From NCBI GenBank assembly GCA_041389725.1, contig JAWKRG010000002.1, positions 248,001 to 312,000 on the forward strand: a stretch of DNA of 64,000 bases. The letters are read 5' to 3'. Below, piece by piece: positions 26,103 through 35,190 of the stretch; the first letter of the stretch is position 1; every line of letters begins with the position of its first letter. The notes under the pieces were generated by a model. That model was not told where the DNA came from, did not search any database, and saw only the letters and a program-made list of their open reading frames with translations. Both the position numbers and the translations under genes were made by a program. This DNA comes from Polyangiaceae bacterium. Its GTDB lineage: Bacteria > Myxococcota_A > Polyangia > Polyangiales > Polyangiaceae.

Positions 26103-28541
26103 GTGTCGTACCGTCCCGCTCTCTACCGTCGCGTCGTTCTCTTCTGTTGCATGGTGGCCATCGCGAGCTGCGGGGGTGCACCCAAGCCCTCGACCTCGGC
26201 GAACGATGACACAGCCAAGTCAGCGACCGGCCGCGAGGGCACGAAGCAAGAAGGCGAGGACGCGAGCATCCCAGAAGGCACTCGAGTGCCGAGCCCAAAA
26301 CTGCTGGATCGGCGCACGCGCACGGCGCTGGCCCCCAACACCCTGGGCGTGATGAAGAGCGCAAAGCCACCACCGAAGTCGTCCGCGGAGCTGTACCGCT
26401 TGGTCGCGCCGGCCACGGTCATCATCAAGGTCCCCGGCGGCATGGGCTCGGGAGTCGTCATCGATCCAAAGGGTTGGATCGTGACCAATCACCACGTGGT
26501 GGAGCACGGCAAGGACGAGGACTTCAAGAAGTCGGTGTCGGTGATGCTGGGCAGCATCGACCGGACGAGCGGCGGAATGTCGAAGAGCGACAAGAGCTAC
26601 GACGCCATCGTGTACAAGACCGACAAGCTGCGCGATCTTGCCCTGATCAAGCTGACCAACCCGCCGGCAAAGCTGCCCTTCATCCGCGTGGCCAAGGACA
26701 ACCCTGTCCCCGGGCAAGCCGTGCACGCGATCGGCCACGCAGGTGCTGGCATGCTCTGGGCGCTGAAGACCGGGGAGATCTCGGCGCTGGGCAAGCTGAG
26801 CGAGCAACTCGCCTCTCTTGCCCAGTTCAAGGACGACGCCCAGGGGCGAGAGTCGGCGGAGAAGTTCAAGAAGTACCTCGACGAGCGCAACCTGGGCCTC
26901 GTGATCCAGTCGACGTGCAGCATCCTGCCCGGCGACAGCGGTGGTCCCCTGGTGAGCGATCAAGGCGAACTGCTCGGCATCAACGCCTTCTCCAACCGTG
27001 ACGGCAAGACCGGCGGACTGCTGTCCTTTCACATCCATCGCAAGGAAGTCGACGACTTCGTCAAGAAGCGTCCGGGCAAGCCCGCGCAGCTTCTGCCCGA
27101 CCCTTGGAAGGACGGCGGCGGTGACGCCAGCTACGAGGACGTCGATCTGGACGGCAAAGTCGACGCATTGCTGCTTCAGGGCAGGCGCCCTTGTAGTTTT
27201 TGCCCACGGCAGAGCTTGGCGATCTTCGTCGACGTCGATCAAGACAGCTTCCGCGGCAACTCCAGCTTGCCCTCTCTCACCGAGGTCTACGAGAAGCAGC
27301 GCTTCGACGCAGAGCTGATCTATCTGCAGATAGAGCAGAACGCCTACGTTTGGTACGACACCGACAACGACGGCAAGATGGACGTCTTGTTCGCCGACGA
27401 CGGCATCACGGGACGTCCTCGCGCCGCGTACAAGGTGAGTCCCAGCGGGGACCTGAGCAAGGAGGAGTCCTTGCGCAGCGGGCGCTTGATGCGCGCCAGT
27501 CTGCTCGCGGATGGCAGTTTGCGGTCGCGCTTTGGGCGCATCGCATCGGCGGCATTCCCGGCGCGCTACTTGGACAGCCAGAGTTCGGCGTCGAACGAGC
27601 TCCCCGAACCCGTGGCCGGAACGGGCACGGCGCTATCCCTGGATTCGGACCGCGACGGCAAGCGGGAGACGTTGCGCATCAGCAACGCTTTCTCGACGCG
27701 CATCGTGCTGGATCTCGACGGCAACAGTCTTTCCCGAATGCCCGTGACCCTGCGCGCCGAAAAGCTGGACAAGAGCTTCGATGCCGAGGTGAGCATCGTC
27801 AGCCAGGGCAATCATATGTGGGTCTGGTACGACACGGACGACGATGGTCGCTTCGACCTCGCGCTGCACGCTCCGGGGAGCCGCCTCTACGTCGCTGCGG
27901 CAGCCGAACGCGTCGACGCCAGCGGCGGGAGAACCCCAGTCCCCGAAAGCGTCGGACGCAAGCTGATTCGGCCCGACTTGATGACGAAGCCCGAACACGC
28001 AGAAGCCCTGCGACGCTTGGTGGACAAGGCCTTCCTCAGCCTGATGAGCAGCAAGAACGATGGCATCGCCAGCTTCCCCCACCCCTACCAGGATCACCGC
28101 GGAGCAGGCTTCGAACTGCTCGACGCCCCGGGAATGCAGAAGTCCGTGGTCGTCGTGAGCGCTCAGGGCAGCGATGGCTACTTGGTCGATCTGGACCGCA
28201 ACAGTCTGGCCAATCGCCCGACCAAGGGGCTCGATCTGCGCAAGTTCGTGAACGACGGGAAGTTCGACGCGGAATACGCCTATTTCCAGCGCAACGGCTT
28301 GGCCTGGTCCTTCTACGACACGGACAACAACGGCAGCTTCGACGTGGTGCTGTTCACCTCGAATCCCCGGGGTGGCAAGGCCGACGCTGGTTTCCGGGTC
28401 GACTCCAAGGATGTCGTGACCCTCGACTCGACCTTGAGCGGTTCCCCCATGGCAAGCCATTCCCTGGTCAAGAACAAGTCAGCCGCCAAGCGCCTCGAAA
28501 AACTCGGCGAGAAACTATTCGGCAGCAAAGCTCTGGAGTGA
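26103..28541 (+). CDS. trypsin-like serine protease lipoprotein with Asp-rich calcium-type repeats
   Basis: 812 aa, GTG start. Signal peptide with lipobox VAIASC (Cys about 23) and a charged linker. The protease domain at about 95-330 has the full chymotrypsin-like triad: His in WIVTNHHVVEHG, Asp in DKLRDLALIKL, Ser in ILPGDSGGPLVSDQG, as in DegP/S1C proteases but without an obvious PDZ domain. The C-terminal half contains at least five DxDxDG-like loops (DVDLDGKVDALL, YDTDNDGKMDVLF, DSDRDGKRETL, YDTDDDGRFDLAL, YDTDNNGSFDVVLF) of the calcium-binding FG-GAP or dockerin kind. An envelope protease controlled or stabilised by calcium is inferred. Confidence 0.82.
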   Translation: MSYRPALYRRVVLFCCMVAIASCGGAPKPSTSANDDTAKSATGREGTKQEGEDASIPEGTRVPSPKLLDRRTRTALAPNTLGVMKSAKPPPKSSAELYRLVAPATVIIKVPGGMGSGVVIDPKGWIVTNHHVVEHGKDEDFKKSVSVMLGSIDRTSGGMSKSDKSYDAIVYKTDKLRDLALIKLTNPPAKLPFIRVAKDNPVPGQAVHAIGHAGAGMLWALKTGEISALGKLSEQLASLAQFKDDAQGRESAEKFKKYLDERNLGLVIQSTCSILPGDSGGPLVSDQGELLGINAFSNRDGKTGGLLSFHIHRKEVDDFVKKRPGKPAQLLPDPWKDGGGDASYEDVDLDGKVDALLLQGRRPCSFCPRQSLAIFVDVDQDSFRGNSSLPSLTEVYEKQRFDAELIYLQIEQNAYVWYDTDNDGKMDVLFADDGITGRPRAAYKVSPSGDLSKEESLRSGRLMRASLLADGSLRSRFGRIASAAFPARYLDSQSSASNELPEPVAGTGTALSLDSDRDGKRETLRISNAFSTRIVLDLDGNSLSRMPVTLRAEKLDKSFDAEVSIVSQGNHMWVWYDTDDDGRFDLALHAPGSRLYVAAAAERVDASGGRTPVPESVGRKLIRPDLMTKPEHAEALRRLVDKAFLSLMSSKNDGIASFPHPYQDHRGAGFELLDAPGMQKSVVVVSAQGSDGYLVDLDRNSLANRPTKGLDLRKFVNDGKFDAEYAYFQRNGLAWSFYDTDNNGSFDVVLFTSNPRGGKADAGFRVDSKDVVTLDSTLSGSPMASHSLVKNKSAAKRLEKLGEKLFGSKALE

Positions 28542-28564
28542 CGCGCAGCGCGTGCGACGGGGAG

Positions 28565-30013
28565 TCAGCGTTCGCGACGGGCGGAGGGGAGGCGGTCCAG
28601 GAGGCGGTCCAGGGTGCCGCCGTACTTGTCCATCACCTTGCCGAGCCAACCGCTGCGCGTTGCCGAGTCGAGATCGGCGCTGCCCTCGGGCCCGTACATC
28701 TGCTCCATGACCTTCATCACCCCTTGGCGCACCATCCCGCGGAAGGGGATCTTCGCCATCATGCCGTACATCGGCGCATTGCCGCGAGCGACGGCCTCGG
28801 GATGTGACTTGACGTAGTCGACCGCGGCACGGACGTCCGCAAGGTAGGCATCGATGACCCCGCTGTGATTGCTGGTCACCGTGCAATGAATGCTCGCCGG
28901 CTTGTGCTGACGATCGGTGGTCCACCCGGCGTCGTCGAGTCGATCGGCGATGGCGTAGAGATTCACGCTCGGGTCCCGCGTCGCCCACGCCACCAGGGTC
29001 GCATCCGGCGGCGCCACGAGCTTCAACTCCGGAATCGCTTCCAGCCCGGTGCGTAGGGCGTCCGTGGCCGTCAGCGCGCGCCGGGTGTGCTCGAGGTAGC
29101 CCTCTTCTCCCAGCGCCATCAGCGCTGCCCAGGCTGCGGCAATGGGGCCGCCGGGGCGCGTGCCGGGCATGCTGGGCGACGCGTAGACGCCGCCGGGAAA
29201 CTCGGTGGCCACGAAGAACTGGTGCCGCAGATAGGACATGTCGCGGTAGACGAGCACGCTCGCGCCTTTGGCGGCGAAGCCGTACTTGTGCAGATCCGCA
29301 CTCATGCTGGTAACGCCGGGGATCCGAAAATCGAACTGGGGTAGCGGGCGGCCGAGACGCTCGATCCAGGGTAGTAGGAATCCGCCGACGCAGGCATCGA
29401 CGTGGAAAGGGATCTTCTTGCGCTGCGCCAGCGCGCCAATCTCGGCAATGGGATCGATGACCCCGTGAGGGTACTGGGGCGCCGATGCCGCGATCAACAC
29501 GGTGTTGCGCGTGACCAGGCGTTCCAAGGCGGACACGTCCGCGCGCATCTCTGGCCCCAAGTCCGCGTAGCGAATGTCGAGGCCGAAGTAGTGCGCGGCC
29601 TTCTCGAAGGCGACGTGAATGCTACGTGGCGCGACGATCTGCGGCTGGCGAATCCATGGGCGCCGCTGGCGCGCGCGATCTCGCGCGGCCTTCACGGCCA
29701 TCAAGATCGACTCGGTGCCGCCGCTGGTGACGGTGCCGACGGCGCTCGCCGGACCATTGAGCAGGGAGGCCGCCATCTGCACGATCTCTGCTTCCATCCG
29801 TTTGAGACTCTTGAAGGCCATGGGATTGAGCGCGTTCTCGGCGAAGAAGAGCGCGTGCGCCTCACGCAAGAGCTCGTGGTGCTCGGGCCCCGCGAAGTAC
29901 ACCAAGCTCCAGGTGCGTCCGGCCTTCCAGTCTGCGTCACCGGCGCGGTAGCCGCGCATGGTGTCGAGCAACTCCTGCTTGTCGATGCCTCGGCCCGGGA
30001 TCTTGGCTCGCAT
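28565..30013 (-). CDS. PLP-dependent lyase/decarboxylase, sphingosine-1-phosphate lyase-like
   Basis: 482 aa group II PLP enzyme. Signatures: GTVTSGGTESILMAVKAARD (cofactor phosphate), HVDACVGGFLLPW (cofactor-binding Asp), and the Schiff-base Lys in TSMSADLHKYGFAAKGASV. The whole resembles sphingosine-1-phosphate lyase (HKYG-(F/Y)-A-x-KG, then YASPSMPGTRPGGPIAAAWA) more than glutamate decarboxylase, although the eukaryotic membrane anchor is absent. Many myxobacteria make sphingolipids, so long-chain-base phosphate cleavage is plausible; aspartate or tyrosine decarboxylation are alternatives. ATG 30013 follows a poor leader; an upstream ATG adds an Arg-rich tail. Convergent with the protease gene. 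Confidence 0.78.
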   Translation of the reverse strand: MRAKIPGRGIDKQELLDTMRGYRAGDADWKAGRTWSLVYFAGPEHHELLREAHALFFAENALNPMAFKSLKRMEAEIVQMAASLLNGPASAVGTVTSGGTESILMAVKAARDRARQRRPWIRQPQIVAPRSIHVAFEKAAHYFGLDIRYADLGPEMRADVSALERLVTRNTVLIAASAPQYPHGVIDPIAEIGALAQRKKIPFHVDACVGGFLLPWIERLGRPLPQFDFRIPGVTSMSADLHKYGFAAKGASVLVYRDMSYLRHQFFVATEFPGGVYASPSMPGTRPGGPIAAAWAALMALGEEGYLEHTRRALTATDALRTGLEAIPELKLVAPPDATLVAWATRDPSVNLYAIADRLDDAGWTTDRQHKPASIHCTVTSNHSGVIDAYLADVRAAVDYVKSHPEAVARGNAPMYGMMAKIPFRGMVRQGVMKVMEQMYGPEGSADLDSATRSGWLGKVMDKYGGTLDRLLDRLPSARRER

Positions 30014-30088
30014 GCCGCCATTGTTACGCGAAAGCCTAGAGCGCGTCTGCAAGCAGCGGCCAGAAGGCCCGCCGCATGCGTGGCGAAG

Positions 30089-30784
30089 CTACTCTTTGCG
30101 AAAGGGACGCGTCTTCGTCAGCACGTTCATCTTGTCGAAGGCCTCGGCGACCCAGCGATCCCGCACCTTCTTCGCAAGGCCGGGTTGCGTTCGCCAGGGC
30201 ACGGCCATGGCGTAGATGAGGCACGCTTCCGGGTACGCTGCATACGCAGCCCAAGCGCCCGAGAAGTGACGCCGGGAAAACATGGTGTCGACCCAGCCAT
30301 CCACGGTCCTGATCTTGACCGGTTGCTCGCGCCACTTGGTCTCGTGCTCGCCAAACTGCCCCAGGGACACGTCGTAGCCTTTGAGTTGGGGTCGAGCCCA
30401 GGCCTCGAAGCGGCGCAGGCAAAGCTCGGAGTTCGACTTGCTGTCGGGCGGAACGTCCAACACCAGCGCGATGGACACCACGTGGTGATCGTCGCCGTAG
30501 CGGAAGCCCGTGAAGTGCTCGACGCCCCAGTAGCGCACCCGCTTCCACTTCTCCCAGTCCACGAGCGGGGCGTGTACCTGATCGTCCTTGTCGTTGCGCC
30601 AACCCCAGGGCTGCTCGAGCTGCCTCGTGAGCGCCGCCCAGTGGGGATCGTGGGCGTCGCCACCGGGCTCCGACATCGTCACAGTCGCCTGCGTAGGCGG
30701 TTTGCCCGGAGGCTGGGTCTGCGCGGAGGAGCCGCAACCGGCCAGAAGGCTCGAAGCGGCGGCGGCGGCTACCCAGGTACGCAT
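30089..30784 (-). CDS. lipoprotein of unknown function
   Basis: 231 aa. MRTWVAAAAASSLLAGCGS is a textbook lipoprotein signal (lipobox LAGC). The mature protein is Trp-rich and mixed alpha/beta (LEQPWGWRNDKDDQVHAPLV, RYWGVEHFTGFRYGDDHHV, VKIRTVDGWVDTMFSRRHF, SGAWAAYAAYPEACLIYAMA) with no family I recognise. It lies 75 bases downstream of the PLP lyase start, in the same direction but read before it, so the two could be co-transcribed. An overlapping frame on the same strand is a shadow. Confidence 0.6.
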   Translation of the reverse strand: MRTWVAAAAASSLLAGCGSSAQTQPPGKPPTQATVTMSEPGGDAHDPHWAALTRQLEQPWGWRNDKDDQVHAPLVDWEKWKRVRYWGVEHFTGFRYGDDHHVVSIALVLDVPPDSKSNSELCLRRFEAWARPQLKGYDVSLGQFGEHETKWREQPVKIRTVDGWVDTMFSRRHFSGAWAAYAAYPEACLIYAMAVPWRTQPGLAKKVRDRWVAEAFDKMNVLTKTRPFRKE

Positions 30785-30991
30785 CGACCTCTAGTCTGAC
30801 GGAACCCCCCCGGCAGTCATGCGGATTTTTCCGTCCGCGCGGCGGGAGCAGCGACCGGGCCCCTGCTCGAATGCGCTGAATTCATTCTGGTTTCTGGTCG
30901 GTCCAAAAAAACCTGGCGCCCCGCCGGAACATATCGTCGGCGGACGTGTCGACACTTCGTTGGCCTTGGGTATCTGGTGCGGAGGGTTTGC

Positions 30992-31540
30992 ATGCGGCTC
31001 GACCGGGAAGTTCTGAACCTCGATCTCTACGCGCTGCTCGGTGCGGCGCCCACCGCCAGCGATCACGAGCTGCGGAGAGCCTACCGTCGCAAGGCGCGCG
31101 CCAGTCACCCCGACCTCAATCCTGCCGACCAAAGCGCCGCGCGACGGATGGCTCAGGTGAATCTGGCGGCGAGGGTGCTGCTCGATCGCGACCGGCGGCG
31201 CGCCTACGATCGGGCACGCGGCATCGGCAGTCCCCTGCCCTCGCCCCCGGCGCATCGGCGCGACGAAAGCCTGGAGTGGGAGCCAGCACCGCGACCGCGC
31301 CCCGGGCGCATGACGAAAGACGTCCGATCCTTTCTGACGCGCATCCGCCACGCACCTGGACGCACCGCCGAGAAGGTGTGGAGCACCTTGGAGGGCTGGC
31401 CGCCGCAGCGTCACGGCGCCGTGCTGATTGTGGCGCTGCTGCTCACCATTGGTCTAGTGGCGCACGCCAAGCCGCGCTCGCTCTCTTTCTGGTGCTCGCC
31501 AGACTGCCCGCCGCAGCCCGTCAGCGCGCGCAAGCTCTAG
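30992..31540 (+). CDS. J-domain protein with C-terminal membrane anchor
   Basis: 182 aa. Residues about 7-70 form a J domain (LDLYALLGAAPTASDHELRR, then ASHPDLNPADQSAARRMAQV, then VLLDRDRRRAYDRARG) with the essential His-Pro-Asp intact. An Arg/Pro linker leads to a single C-terminal hydrophobic helix (GAVLIVALLLTIGLVAHA) and a short Cys/Pro tail, so the J domain is tail-anchored in a membrane with the domain in the cytoplasm. It lacks the G/F and zinc regions of DnaJ, and would recruit DnaK to the membrane. ATG 30992 is chosen for the GGAGGG six bases upstream; GTG 30977 is possible. The upstream 207 bases contain unusually A/T-rich patches and probably the promoter. Confidence 0.82.
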   Translation: MRLDREVLNLDLYALLGAAPTASDHELRRAYRRKARASHPDLNPADQSAARRMAQVNLAARVLLDRDRRRAYDRARGIGSPLPSPPAHRRDESLEWEPAPRPRPGRMTKDVRSFLTRIRHAPGRTAEKVWSTLEGWPPQRHGAVLIVALLLTIGLVAHAKPRSLSFWCSPDCPPQPVSARKL

Positions 31541-31595
31541 CGCGCCGCTCGGCTCGATCCCGCCCGGTCATTCCGGTCTCGCGCACATGCCGCCG

Positions 31596-33059
31596 CTAGA
31601 AGCGGCCACCCACCATCAGGCTCGCCCCGTCTGGCCCGACGTTGACGCTCGGACGCAGACTGCCGAACACGTCGCTCTCGGGGCGCGGTTCGTAGCGATC
31701 GGGGTCGTCTCCAGTCAACAGCAAGACAGTGCCTACCCCCGCTGCCACGGCGCCGACGCCCAAGAACGTGAAACCAACGACTTCGCGCGCGTTGGCCTTG
31801 TCCTGGTCGTCGAGAGCGGCGGCGGCGGCGTCTTGCACCCCTCCGCAGTCGAATCCTGGCTTTGGTTGTGAAGGATCACAGGGTTGACCTGGTTGCAGTA
31901 GCGCCACGTTTTCCTCGTACAAGTCACGCGCGTCGTCGTAGCGCCCGCGATTCCAGATCAGGAAGCCCGCGGAGCCCACGACTACAGCGGCCCCGGCGCC
32001 CGTCACGATCCAGCCGAGCAGTCTGCGATTCTCTGCAGAGTCGCGATACTCGGCGCGATACTCCGCCGTGGGCTCGAGATCGACACGGATGCGCTTTGAA
32101 CCCGTCTCGGGGACGACCACGTCGCGTTCGAAGGGAAAGAAGCCCGCACGCTCGACGCGCAAGCGGTGCCTCCCTGCAGGGAGGGATAGCGGCGCCGAGT
32201 AGGCGCCACGCGGTGCGCCATCCACGAACACGACGGCTTCATCCTGCTCGATTCCCAGGCTGACGGAGCCGCGCGGTGGACGTGCCGCATCCAGCGCAGG
32301 CGACAGTCGCAGCTCGATGCGCGCGCCATCCGCCACGTCGAGGCTGCGTTCTTCACTTCGGTAGCCTGCGCGACGTGCTTCGATGCGCCGACGGCCTGGC
32401 GCGATTCGGAGCGGTGAGAGCAAGGGCGTCTTGCCCGCGGCTTCGCCGTCGACGAAGATCTCGAGATCTGGAACGTCGGATTCGATGGCCACCGTCGCGA
32501 GCTGGCCCTCCACCGGCTCGAGGGTGATCTGCACCGACTCCGTGCGCCCCCCTGCAATGCGAACTTCCCGCCTTACGGGACGATGCCCCCGCGCCACCAC
32601 CACCAGGCGACGCGTGCCGCTGGTGACTCGTAGGGGAGCCGCTGGTGTCTTGGCGACCTCCAGTCCGTCGAGTTCGATGCTGGCTCCCTTCACGTTGACC
32701 TTCACGTCGAGCTGAGCCACCCGCGCCGCTTGTTCCGCCCGACGGCGCTTGGCGTCAGCCAGCTTCTCAGCCGGCAACGCGCCCGGGTTGGCCAGCAGCT
32801 TGTCGTAGGCGTCCGTCGCCTCAACCGCGCGCCCCATCGTCGCGTGTACGCCTGCGATGTTGTACAGCACGAGCGGGTGCGGAATGAGGGCGTAGGCGCG
32901 CTCGAACTCCGCGAGGGCACCACCGTCGTCGCCAGCATTGAAGAGCTCCAGCGCACGATCGAAGCGCTCGCGAGCTTCGCGCTTCTGCTCGGCGCTCTGC
33001 GCAGCAGCCGAACTCGCGAGGCACAGCCCAATGAGCAGCGAGGCAAGGCGCGTCCGCAT
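31596..33059 (-). CDS. TPR/PEGA-domain envelope protein
   Basis: 487 aa. Signal peptide MRTRLASLLIGLCLASSAAA. Residues about 25-100 are TPR-like (RFDRALELFNAGDDGGALAE, ALIPHPLVLYNIAGVHATMG). Three PEGA repeats follow at about 125-170, 195-240 and 265-310, each with a V/LDGxxxGxTPL-type start and a GxRRLxVxxxGYxP-type end (IFVDGEAAGKTPLLSPLRIA, VVFVDGAPRGAYSAPLSL). Two hydrophobic helices lie at about 345-370 and 430-455. This TPR-PEGA-helix plan is common in myxobacteria, and the proteins are thought to act at the envelope, often beside Ser/Thr kinases as here, where the neighbouring kinase gene lies upstream in the same direction. Confidence 0.82.
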   Translation of the reverse strand: MRTRLASLLIGLCLASSAAAQSAEQKREARERFDRALELFNAGDDGGALAEFERAYALIPHPLVLYNIAGVHATMGRAVEATDAYDKLLANPGALPAEKLADAKRRRAEQAARVAQLDVKVNVKGASIELDGLEVAKTPAAPLRVTSGTRRLVVVARGHRPVRREVRIAGGRTESVQITLEPVEGQLATVAIESDVPDLEIFVDGEAAGKTPLLSPLRIAPGRRRIEARRAGYRSEERSLDVADGARIELRLSPALDAARPPRGSVSLGIEQDEAVVFVDGAPRGAYSAPLSLPAGRHRLRVERAGFFPFERDVVVPETGSKRIRVDLEPTAEYRAEYRDSAENRRLLGWIVTGAGAAVVVGSAGFLIWNRGRYDDARDLYEENVALLQPGQPCDPSQPKPGFDCGGVQDAAAAALDDQDKANAREVVGFTFLGVGAVAAGVGTVLLLTGDDPDRYEPRPESDVFGSLRPSVNVGPDGASLMVGGRF

Positions 33060-33190
33060 CTAGCGACTACTACTAGAGCACGGAACGCGGTGAAAGCGCT
33101 CCCTCTGGCAAAACAGTTCCGTTCCGTGCTCGCGCGCGGGAGCACGCTCGGCTGAGGCCGCGGTTTGGGCGAAGCCCCAACGAGACGAAG

Positions 33191-33219
33191 CTAGGACGCC
33201 GAGCTGCTCGGCGTCCTAG
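33191..33219 (-). terminator. 13-bp perfect hairpin overlapping the kinase stop codon
   Basis: CTAGGACGCCGAG and CTCGGCGTCCTAG are perfect 13-base arms around a 3-base loop. Read on the minus strand, the hairpin begins at the kinase TAG stop (33216-33218). It is the strongest hairpin near this gene end. The following minus-strand bases (CTTCGTCTCG) are not a T tract, so this is an atypical terminator or an RNA-stabilising 3' hairpin. Confidence 0.5.
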
Positions 33220-34670
33220 AACGGGTTCTCGCTAGCGACACCGTGTTCGTTCGCGCGCGTGGTCGGCGTCGGTTTGGCGGTCGGCTTACCGATGCTGGGG
33301 CCGGGTGCGGCCGCGGGCTGGGGCTTTGTTGAGGGCGCCGCCGTCGACTCAGGCGCAGACGCGGACGGTGGCGGCGTGGAAGGAGGAAGCGCCGATCCCG
33401 AAGGGCTGACGTCGAGGACCGCGGACGCAGCGACGGGAGGCAGCGCCACGCCAGGCTTTGGCTCGGCAGCCGCGGCTCCAGCCACGCTCGGCGAGGCGGG
33501 CGACCTCAGCGCCAGCCAAGTTCCCACAACGCCGATGACAGTCGCGGCGCCTCCGACGACGAGCAGTCGTTTCGTGCGAGTCGGGGGTGCGGCCACGGCT
33601 GGCGGCTGCACGCCGTTTCGACTGAGTCCGTCGATGGTCGCCATCGCGGGGTCGGGACTGCGCTGGGTGAGCGGAGCGCGGAGGCCCGCGCCCTCTTCCA
33701 CGTCGGGCACGCTGCGCTGCGTGCGTGCGGGTGCCACCTCCGAGAGCGGAGTCTCGTCCAGCAGCACGGTCGAGGCGATCGGCGGCTTCGACGCTGCCAT
33801 CGTGCGCGCCATGCTGTTGGCTGATCCGAGGTTTTCGAGGGCCGCGGCGAAGGCGAGCGCGCCCCGCGGGCGACCGCTCCTTTCCTTCGCCATTGCCGCG
33901 GCAATCAGATCGCACAGCGCCGGCGAAAGCTCTTCGCGCAACACGTCGGGCGGGGTGTAGTCCCCAACGAAGATCTTCACGCTCAGCTCCGGGAGTGTCT
34001 CCGCGACGAAGGGCTTCTGTCCGGTCAGGCACTCGTAGAGAACGACGCCCAAAGCGTACACGTCCGCGCCGACGTCCGCGGCTTCGCCTCGCACTTGCTC
34101 GGGGGCCATGTAGTAGGGCGTGCCGAGGAGTGCTCCCTCTTGGGTCACGTCTCGGGTCCCAAAGCGCTCCTTGTCGAACTTGGAGATGCCGAAATCCAGG
34201 ATCTTCACCGTCACGTCGAGACCGCGCAGCAGGAACAGATTCTCGGGCTTCAAGTCGCGATGCACGATGCCGGCCTCGTGAGCCGCGTGCACGCCACGCG
34301 CCGCCTGCAGCAGGATCTCCACGGCTTCCTCGACCGCCAGGCGCCCCTTGCGCTCCAGGCGATCCGCGAGGGATTCGCCCTCCAAAAGCTCCATGACCAG
34401 GTAGGGCTCGCCGCCGGGCAAGCGGCCAGCGTCGAAGCACTCGACGATGTGCTGATTGCCGATGCGGCCTGCCGCGGACGCCTCACGAAGAAAGCGCTCG
34501 ACGGCTTGCGGATTCGAAGCCGACGGACCGTGGAGCATCTTCAGCGCACGGCGGTGCTTGGTGAAGAGATGCTCGACTTCATAGACCGCGCCCATGCCGC
34601 CCTCGCCGAGCTTGCGAATCACGCGCAGCTTGTCGGCAACGATGTCCCCCTGGGTCAGTACGGATTCCAT
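33216..34670 (-). CDS. Ser/Thr protein kinase, single membrane segment
   Basis: 484 aa. Hanks kinase domain at about 14-280: glycine loop KLGEGGMGAVYEVEH, ATP Lys in RALKML, catalytic loop IVHRDLKPENLFLLRG, DFG in VKILDFGISKF, and GTPYYMAPEQVRGEAADVGA. A linker of about 90 residues precedes one membrane helix (LLVVGGAATVIGVVGTWLAL, about 375-395), then an Ala/Pro/Ser/Thr-rich extracytoplasmic tail (about 90 residues) with no folded sensor domain. This is the common PknB-like topology with an unstructured tail. ATG 34670 is natural. The upstream 5' region has an 8-base inverted repeat (GAGCGGCG at 34671-34678, CGCCGCTC at 34696-34703). Confidence 0.9.
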   Translation of the reverse strand: MESVLTQGDIVADKLRVIRKLGEGGMGAVYEVEHLFTKHRRALKMLHGPSASNPQAVERFLREASAAGRIGNQHIVECFDAGRLPGGEPYLVMELLEGESLADRLERKGRLAVEEAVEILLQAARGVHAAHEAGIVHRDLKPENLFLLRGLDVTVKILDFGISKFDKERFGTRDVTQEGALLGTPYYMAPEQVRGEAADVGADVYALGVVLYECLTGQKPFVAETLPELSVKIFVGDYTPPDVLREELSPALCDLIAAAMAKERSGRPRGALAFAAALENLGSANSMARTMAASKPPIASTVLLDETPLSEVAPARTQRSVPDVEEGAGLRAPLTQRSPDPAMATIDGLSRNGVQPPAVAAPPTRTKRLLVVGGAATVIGVVGTWLALRSPASPSVAGAAAAEPKPGVALPPVAASAVLDVSPSGSALPPSTPPPSASAPESTAAPSTKPQPAAAPGPSIGKPTAKPTPTTRANEHGVASENPF

Positions 34671-34730
34671 GAGCGGCGGACTTCAAGTGTTCGCACGCCG
34701 CTCCTTCGCGTCAACTTCCGGCGGGCGACT

Positions 34731-35168
34731 TCAATCGAGAGCGTAACTCGACAGGCGCGTGGCCAGTTCGGCCCAGGAGCCGCCGAGGGCGCGCTCCGCC
34801 AGGGGGTAGAGCACGCCTTCCTCCTTCATGTTGTGCTGCTGCGTCAGCATCAGCAGCGTGTCGCCGTGGTCCAACACGCCCTCGAAGTCTGCCTGGCGCG
34901 CCAGATCTTGCATGGCGTCGAGGACTCCGCGCATCTGCTCGTGCTCCGCACGCATCACGAACGTGGGTCCTCCCTGCATACCCGTCGCGGCTTCCAAGGC
35001 GGGAAAGAGGACTTCCTCCTCCATGCGCAGGTGGCGCCGCAGGGCTCGGTCGAAGCGGGCAAATGCGGCTTCTTCGCCACTTCCGCCTTCCACAGCAGCC
35101 TCGAAGGCGGCCCAGAGCGCGTCGCATTCTCGATGATCCTGGGTGAAGAATTCGATGGGACCGGCCAC
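34731..35168 (-). CDS. hemerythrin-domain protein (di-iron)
   Basis: 145 aa single-domain hemerythrin. The di-iron ligands can be placed: His12 (QDHRECD), His46 with Glu50 (HLRMEEEVLFPALE), His76 (AEHEQM), His101 and His112 with Glu116 (QQHNMKEEGVLYPLAE). This is the HHE pattern found in the Ric/YtfE di-iron repair proteins and in DUF2249-linked hemerythrins. It starts at GTG 35168 with a perfect GGAGGT about five bases upstream. Divergent from, and only 39 bases from, the TetR-DUF2249 regulator whose operator-like repeat lies between them, so it is probably controlled by that regulator. A role in oxygen, NO or iron handling is inferred. Confidence 0.87.
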   Translation of the reverse strand: MAGPIEFFTQDHRECDALWAAFEAAVEGGSGEEAAFARFDRALRRHLRMEEEVLFPALEAATGMQGGPTFVMRAEHEQMRGVLDAMQDLARQADFEGVLDHGDTLLMLTQQHNMKEEGVLYPLAERALGGSWAELATRLSSYALD

Positions 35169-35190
35169 AAACCACCTCCGAACGGAATTG

